Source of the DNA: Flemingiibacterium sp045586505
GTDB taxonomy: Bacteria; Bacillota; Clostridia; Oscillospirales; CAG-272
Assembly: GCA_045586505.1 (NCBI GenBank)
Contig: JAZNAL010000035.1
Coordinates: forward strand, 62,001-126,000
Length of the DNA: 64,000 nucleotides
Direction of reading: 5' to 3'
In this document: one piece after another, positions 59,305-64,000 of the stretch
Numbering within the stretch: the first letter of the stretch is position 1
Layout of the letters: each line of letters opens with the position of its first letter
Notes under the pieces: model-generated
What the model was told of the DNA's origin: nothing
Databases searched by the model: none
The model's input: only the letters and a program-made list of their open reading frames with translations
Program-made: the position numbers and the translations under genes

Positions 59305-60942
59305 TTACTTAATAAAGCCGTTTTCACTTAAATATACGTTATAATCATTTATGAAAGCATCATAGCTGTCATAATTGAGGAATATGTAATATTGATTGCC
59401 GGCACGCTTTGCAAGCTCCCATTCCTCACGGGTTATTGTTTGGCCTGCGGCGGTAATAGCTGCGTAGTCGGTGAAATACGCCTTTGTAAGAGCGTCGTTA
59501 TCCGCTTTGATTTTTTCATTTTGTTGGGTTATTCTGGCTTTCTCGCTTTGTGAAGTTGCACCGTCATAACTCAACAATGGATTCGTAAGCGGTATTCCGT
59601 TCCGCGCAGCGTAGTCGGGTACACTCTGTATTAACATATCGTTAAATCCTGTATATCCACTTGCAAGCAGATATTTTATCTCCTCAAGCGATGGAATATC
59701 CTCCGACGGGAAATCTTCCTCAGCGCTCATCATAAGCATCGCACGAATAGTCTGTGCCATTTGGGTCTTATCATCGGTAGGATCCGTAGGGGTGTCCTTC
59801 GCCGTATACGCCGCCTCAACCTGCTCCACATCTACACCAAGGAGTTCCGCAAGCATGGTGTAGTCACCCAGCGCCGCCTTATATTCCGCCATGGAAATGT
59901 CGTTCTTCTGCTTCTCTGTTTCCGCTTCCGCCTTAAGCTTATCAAGCTGCGCCGAAAGGTACTGATTATTAAGATATGCCTCCGATTTATTCGCCTTGTT
60001 TATTGCGTCAAGGAGGGTGGTGTCGTAGCCCATTCCCTTGAGTGACGATGTGTCGCCCACCTGCGTACCAAGGGTAATGGCATCCTTAAGCTCCTGACTC
60101 TTTTGGTTGTCGCTGTAGGTGAGGTTGTCCTTGTTCCTGTCGTAGTCCACAGACTCAAGTGCCGCCGCATTGTTCATAGCATCAATAAGGCGACTGTACT
60201 TGTCATCATGTACACCCTTGGCAAAGCTGCGCTCGGATGTGTATCGGTCGTAGTCCGCATCCGTCTCGCCCTGGTATGCCGCAAGGGCGTTCTGCTTCAT
60301 GGTGAACTCATCGAGCCAGCGATCGTATGCCGCGTCGTAAAGCTGGGGGATCTTGTCGGCAAGCTGTGCACCGTAGTGGTTGCCTGCCTGAGCCGCCGCA
60401 GTTACCGCCGCCGAGGATGCTCTGCCGCCGGTATTTGCCGATGCCCTGGCAAGCGCTTCCTCCACAGCTCTCGCGCCCTCTCGGCGGTACTGCTTCGCAA
60501 AGGACTGATACACGGGGTCGTTGTCTTTGTTATATTCAAATGGTGTGGGGTTTGCTATTGCATCAAGCAGCTCCGCACGCTTGCTTGCATGTTTGTCATC
60601 AAAAGCATCGTATTTGAAGTCCTCGTAATCTCTCGCCGCCTCGTAATTCTTTTTAACGTCAGCGGTATAATCGCTTGAAAACGAGGACGGTGAAGGAACA
60701 GTGGAGAAAGTCGCACCGCTATCTCCCATGGAGTAACCCTGTCCTTTGCGCAGGCTCTCCGTTTCGCTGTGGATCTTGCTTCTTTCATCATCCGTCTGTG
60801 CGTATTTGTAAAGTTGTTTCTTTTTGGCAATCGAATATGCCGTATCGGGATCGTTTGCCAGCTTCCGCCTCTCGTCGTCGTCCATATACAGCCCTTCGGA
60901 CGCAAGAAGATCGTCAACGTCCTTCCAAGTGAATGTAGCCAT
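59305..60942 (-). CDS. Phage virion protein, unrecognised
   Basis: 545 residues, hydrophilic, mostly helical, without signal peptide or membrane segment. Starts MATFTWKDVDDLLASEGLYMDDDERR. The middle (about 170-260) is Ala-rich (ASANTGGRASSAAVTAAAQAGNHYGAQLADK), like internal or ejection proteins of short-tailed phages. The C-terminus has YYIFLNYDSYDAFINDYNVYLSENGF. No family recognised. Start ATG 60942 follows AAAGGAT; the longer frame to 61062 lies inside the upstream gene. Its position between a tail-hub-like protein and the polyvalent giant suggests an internal virion role (inference). Confidence 0.6.
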   Translation of the reverse strand: MATFTWKDVDDLLASEGLYMDDDERRKLANDPDTAYSIAKKKQLYKYAQTDDERSKIHSETESLRKGQGYSMGDSGATFSTVPSPSSFSSDYTADVKKNYEAARDYEDFKYDAFDDKHASKRAELLDAIANPTPFEYNKDNDPVYQSFAKQYRREGARAVEEALARASANTGGRASSAAVTAAAQAGNHYGAQLADKIPQLYDAAYDRWLDEFTMKQNALAAYQGETDADYDRYTSERSFAKGVHDDKYSRLIDAMNNAAALESVDYDRNKDNLTYSDNQKSQELKDAITLGTQVGDTSSLKGMGYDTTLLDAINKANKSEAYLNNQYLSAQLDKLKAEAETEKQKNDISMAEYKAALGDYTMLAELLGVDVEQVEAAYTAKDTPTDPTDDKTQMAQTIRAMLMMSAEEDFPSEDIPSLEEIKYLLASGYTGFNDMLIQSVPDYAARNGIPLTNPLLSYDGATSQSEKARITQQNEKIKADNDALTKAYFTDYAAITAAGQTITREEWELAKRAGNQYYIFLNYDSYDAFINDYNVYLSENGFIK

Positions 60943-60971
60943 AATTTGTTTTATCCTTTCGTTTATAAAAA

Positions 60972-62557
60972 TTACATTTCGCTTCCCGGCGAATACTCGC
61001 GGGTCAGCGAACACAGCTTCCACTGTCCCACGCCCTCGAGCTTGATGCGGTAATAGTCGCACCTGTGAAGGACGCAGGGGAGATAATAACTGTGCTTCCC
61101 GTCATCCGTGAGCGTTTTGACCTCGTTATACGGTCCGTCATCAAAGCTCATGCTCACTTTAACACTTGCGCCCTCGGAAAGCATTACGCGAAGCTGTACC
61201 TTGCATACATACTTCTTATCAGAGCTTGATTCAGTGATGTCGAAGAACTCAAGCATAGAATCAAACGCTCCCTCCCGTTCCTCTCCATCCTCCGCGTCAC
61301 GATACGCGCCGATGCGGTACATTTTACCGTCGGACGAAAGCATGCGAAGCCCGTCATAATAAGCGAAGCCCACCGCCTGGGTATCGTCCTCGCGCCACCA
61401 ATCGCGGTATCGCGTATCGTAGCAGAAGAGGCTGTACGCTCCGCTTGCGGTATCGCGCATGGATATATAGTACCTTACGCCATCCGAGCCGCCCACGGCG
61501 TCGCTGTAATGTGCATTACCGAATGGAGCTGCGATATTTGAAGGTATTCCTCCCGTGTACACCATGACGCCCACACGGGAAAGATAGTATAACGCCTCTC
61601 CCGCTATAGCAATCGAGCCTGACGAGCCTTTCATAACACCAAGCGTTGCGCTTGCCATCGCCTGAAAGTTGGTGGGCTTGTCCCCGTAGACCTTGTATAT
61701 GTAGTCCTCTTTGAAGAATATGGAATATCCGCCATAGGAGAAGCAGGCGGTGAAGTCCCCGGCACTGCCTACATCTACGGAGAAGGAATCTGATGCAAGT
61801 CCATCAAATACGTTAAAGTTGAAGGGATCGCCAAGCTTGGAGGCGTAAATGGTATCGCCTTTGCATCCCCAAAGCCGGTTTTCGTTCTCGCAGATGAAAT
61901 CCATGTCGGGAACGGTACGGGAAATCTTAAGCGTTTGGGTATTCGCAGTCGTAAAAGAATTTTCGTAGAATCCGAGGCTCTTTTTGTCCTTGCTTATTTC
62001 ACGGATGATAAGCGTTACGTTGTTTTCCTCGTTGCCTGCACCCTCGATTGTAACCGCATCGCCTGCATTGAAGGGGAAAGCCGTACCACTCGTCACTATA
62101 CGGCACCCCTCAGCCGGTTCTTCCATGTATGTTCCGTCGGTAAAGCTCGCCTCACCGCTCCATACAGCTTCAAGGGAGCCAAATTCATGCGCAACTGTGT
62201 CGTAATACGCTTTGTCGGGGAAAATGATAAGGCGGTTCCCATGAAAAGCGAACTGCTTCACACCCTCGCTTACTTCCCCAACAGGCTCATCATCCGATAC
62301 CGATGCATCGTAGAAGCCTCCGCCCGACACATAATACACACCGTCATGACCCGCAATGCCGTATGGACTGTCTACAACCCGCGAAATAACGCGCTCACGC
62401 CTCGTTGACGCAAGGGGGTATAAATGCCGCACATATTCTTCATGTCCCATACAGTGCCGTCACCGCCGCCCATGCGGTGGTCATAGCCGCCGAAGCCTGA
62501 CTGCGTGCGCTTGCGGTAACCGTCTGACACAGTGGGAATAGGATGCCTCGTGCTCAT
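60972..62557 (-). pseudogene. Phage tail-hub/stabilisation-like protein, split by a frameshift
   Basis: The gene starts at ATG 62557, in an ATGA overlap with the preceding stop and after GAGGTGG, and reads HPIPTVSDGYRKR...GTVWDMKNMCGIYTP. The frame closes soon after, while the -1 frame continues as LASTRRERVISRVVDSPYGIAGHDGVYYVSGG to 60972. Rejoined, the product is about 528 residues. A run of five G on the plus strand (62414-62418) is the likely slip point. The long part has ENRLWGCKGDTIYASKLGDPFNFN, typical of β-propeller-like tail or head-completion proteins of short-tailed phages (P22 gp10-like). It could be a lost base, a sequencing error or, less likely, programmed frameshifting. Confidence 0.65.
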
Positions 62558-62958
62558 TCTGCCACCTCGAATACAACAAAACCGTCAAGGGATTCAATCA
62601 CCTCGAGAGATATGCACATATCCTTGGGAAGCTTAAGCGTGATGGGCGTGAAGGCTTCCTCATCCTCCACTGCGTTAAGCTCCAGCTTGAGCCGCTCGTA
62701 TTCGCGGACGTTCGCCGCAACTTCATCGGGTGTATCGCCCTTGCAATTAAAGTGTGAGCCGCTTATTTTGAGCTTGCCATTCTCGTCCCTCTCGCCGAAG
62801 CGTTCCACGAGCTTGCGCTCCTCCTCGCCGTAATACTCCACCTTGGGAGCAATGCGCCGCTTAAGCTCCACAAGCTTGTATGCTATAGCATAGGGAAATT
62901 CTTTCTTTGCAAGTGTCATAAGCGCCGTATGCGCTACAATGTACTGTATTAGTTTCAT
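62554..62958 (-). CDS. Small phage protein (DUF1617-like)
   Basis: 134 residues starting MKLIQYIVAHTALMTLAKKEFPYAIAYKLVELKRR, which resembles the short phage proteins grouped as DUF1617 found beside tail genes. The C-terminal half is β-rich and acidic. Start ATG 62958 follows AAGGAG; a further ATG at 62979 overlaps the upstream stop without a site. Function unknown. Confidence 0.6.
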   Translation of the reverse strand: MKLIQYIVAHTALMTLAKKEFPYAIAYKLVELKRRIAPKVEYYGEEERKLVERFGERDENGKLKISGSHFNCKGDTPDEVAANVREYERLKLELNAVEDEEAFTPITLKLPKDMCISLEVIESLDGFVVFEVAE

Positions 62959-62975
62959 GTTTTTCTCCTTTTTTA

Positions 62976-63959
62976 TCACAAAGCAACTACCTTGTAATCG
63001 GTATTGCCGACGGACGCATATATGCCGTCGTCTTCAAACCGCCATGTTGTTCCTCCGGCGTCTATTTTTACGTATCCCGCAGCGCTTAATATAAGATCGA
63101 CTGTTCTGTTCTTATCTGCGCTTACCCTCATATACGGGGTGCTACCATCAAAGCCGATTCCAATCTCGCCTATGGTTAAAGAACCATATTTCAGATATAG
63201 CATAGAATCATCATAATCATTGTTATCCATATATAGGTATAGATTGGATCCGCGTATATCACAGGATTCGATATCAATTGCTGTAATCGTTCCTGTCGTG
63301 ATATTAGCACCGTTGATTGTGCTCTCGCCTTCTTCTTCAAGCGAAGAAAATGTAACATAGCCGGTAAGCTCAATCGCGTCTGACACGATTTTCGTGCCGA
63401 ATGCGGTGAGAGTAATCGTCGACGATGTACCACGGTTTCTTACGCTCATGCTGATCTCTTTTGCCATGGTCTGTATCTCCGCAACAGATGCTTCAACCGC
63501 CTCATCTTCGATATCGTCAATATCGCCCTCAATCGAAGCTACACGAAGTTCTATCTTATTTGCCGTCGCTGTAAACTCTGCTATACTCCCCTCAGCGCTC
63601 TCAAGTCGGGTTGACAGCTCCGCCGCAGTAATATTTACTTGTGATATACTTCCCTCCGCACTCTCAAGCCTCGTCAGGATACCGTCACCTGTCATGGCAA
63701 GGTCAAGCGTACCATTAAGACCTACAAGTGCGTGGCGTATCACCTTTACTTCGCCGGCAAGCTCTGCGGTAATATCACTACCAAGACTTTCAAGCGCGCT
63801 TTCGTTGAAATTGTCCGCCTCAAGATTGCCGAGAGTGTACCGAAGCTGTTCCAGGAGCTGATAGAGGTAGTTGTGTATTACCTCTATCTTTTCACCCTGG
63901 GAGCTTTCATCCGTGAAGCGGGGAAACATGCTGTCAGATAACATCATCATGCTCGGCAT
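62976..63959 (-). CDS. Phage tail fibre or receptor-binding-like protein
   Basis: 327 residues. An N-terminal helical part, two copies of TRLESAEGSI with coiled-coil spacing (about 95-135), then a β-rich region with STINGANITTGTITAIDIESCDIRGSNLY, a pattern seen in minor tail and fibre proteins of Firmicute phages, and a C-terminal domain ending GTTWRFEDDGIYASVGNTDYKVVAL. Probably trimeric and exposed at the tail tip. Several close ATGs (63959, 63950, 63947) are possible starts and no SD decides between them. First gene visible of the late operon; the operon continues beyond the right edge. Confidence 0.65.
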   Translation of the reverse strand: MPSMMMLSDSMFPRFTDESSQGEKIEVIHNYLYQLLEQLRYTLGNLEADNFNESALESLGSDITAELAGEVKVIRHALVGLNGTLDLAMTGDGILTRLESAEGSISQVNITAAELSTRLESAEGSIAEFTATANKIELRVASIEGDIDDIEDEAVEASVAEIQTMAKEISMSVRNRGTSSTITLTAFGTKIVSDAIELTGYVTFSSLEEEGESTINGANITTGTITAIDIESCDIRGSNLYLYMDNNDYDDSMLYLKYGSLTIGEIGIGFDGSTPYMRVSADKNRTVDLILSAAGYVKIDAGGTTWRFEDDGIYASVGNTDYKVVAL

Positions 63960-64000
63960 AATCTACACCGCCTTCCTCGCCTATTCACTCTTGCCAGACT

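Overview
The window reads as chromosome of an anaerobic Gram-positive bacterium of the Clostridia, most likely Oscillospiraceae/Ruminococcaceae-like. This rests on the division and cell wall (dcw) cluster order, a PASTA-bearing class B PBP, diaminopimelate-type wall genes (MurE keeping the Arg of the DNPR motif, and DapL), GPH sugar symporters, AraC regulators, TTGACA/TATAAT promoters and a moderate GC content. The taxonomic call is an inference. No 16S rRNA gene is present.

1-14.4 kb: the tail of an AI-2E-type permease, then a long leftward dcw cluster: mraZ, rsmH, ftsL, PBP, murE, murF, mraY, ftsW, murG, divIB, ftsZ. The mraZ promoter carries a ladder of AAAGTGGTG-like boxes on a 10-bp grid, the form of an MraZ autoregulatory operator. 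murD, murC and ftsA are absent from the cluster.

14.4-24 kb: leftward housekeeping genes (coaD, rsmD, uvrC, ptsH) and a second operon: rimM, trmD, murJ, an O-antigen ligase/polymerase-like membrane protein and two tandem DUF4330 genes.

24-39.9 kb: glycerate kinase, a membrane zinc-ribbon protein, the Mrp/Nbp35 Fe-S carrier, a secreted-amidase-like protein, a KpsF-type SIS isomerase diverging from an archaeal-type triosephosphate isomerase and an enlarged YjbQ protein, a large solute-binding lipoprotein, CapA, a radical SAM enzyme, an M23-like protein, a DUF554 permease, dapL, and a stand-alone class II glutamine amidotransferase.

39.9-51.2 kb: tRNA-Gly(CCC) with a damaged duplicate of its 3' flank, an orphan MazF, a 174-bp MITE, a two-component system, and a sugar-use region: KdgK with a divergent AraC regulator, then a GH2 glycosidase and GPH symporter with another AraC regulator.

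51.3-64 kb: the late end of a prophage. A 24-bp tRNA 3' end (probable att site) is followed by leftward virion genes: a 2,581-residue polyvalent protein with a zincin motif, a 545-residue virion protein, a tail-hub-like protein split by a frameshift, a small protein and a tail-fibre-like protein. Integrase, terminase and portal are not in the window. The prophage continues past the right edge.

The points most worth follow-up are the SIS / archaeal-TIM / long-YjbQ locus, the giant polyvalent phage protein, the MraZ operator, the stand-alone glutaminase, and the low-complexity tails on both FtsW and FtsL.
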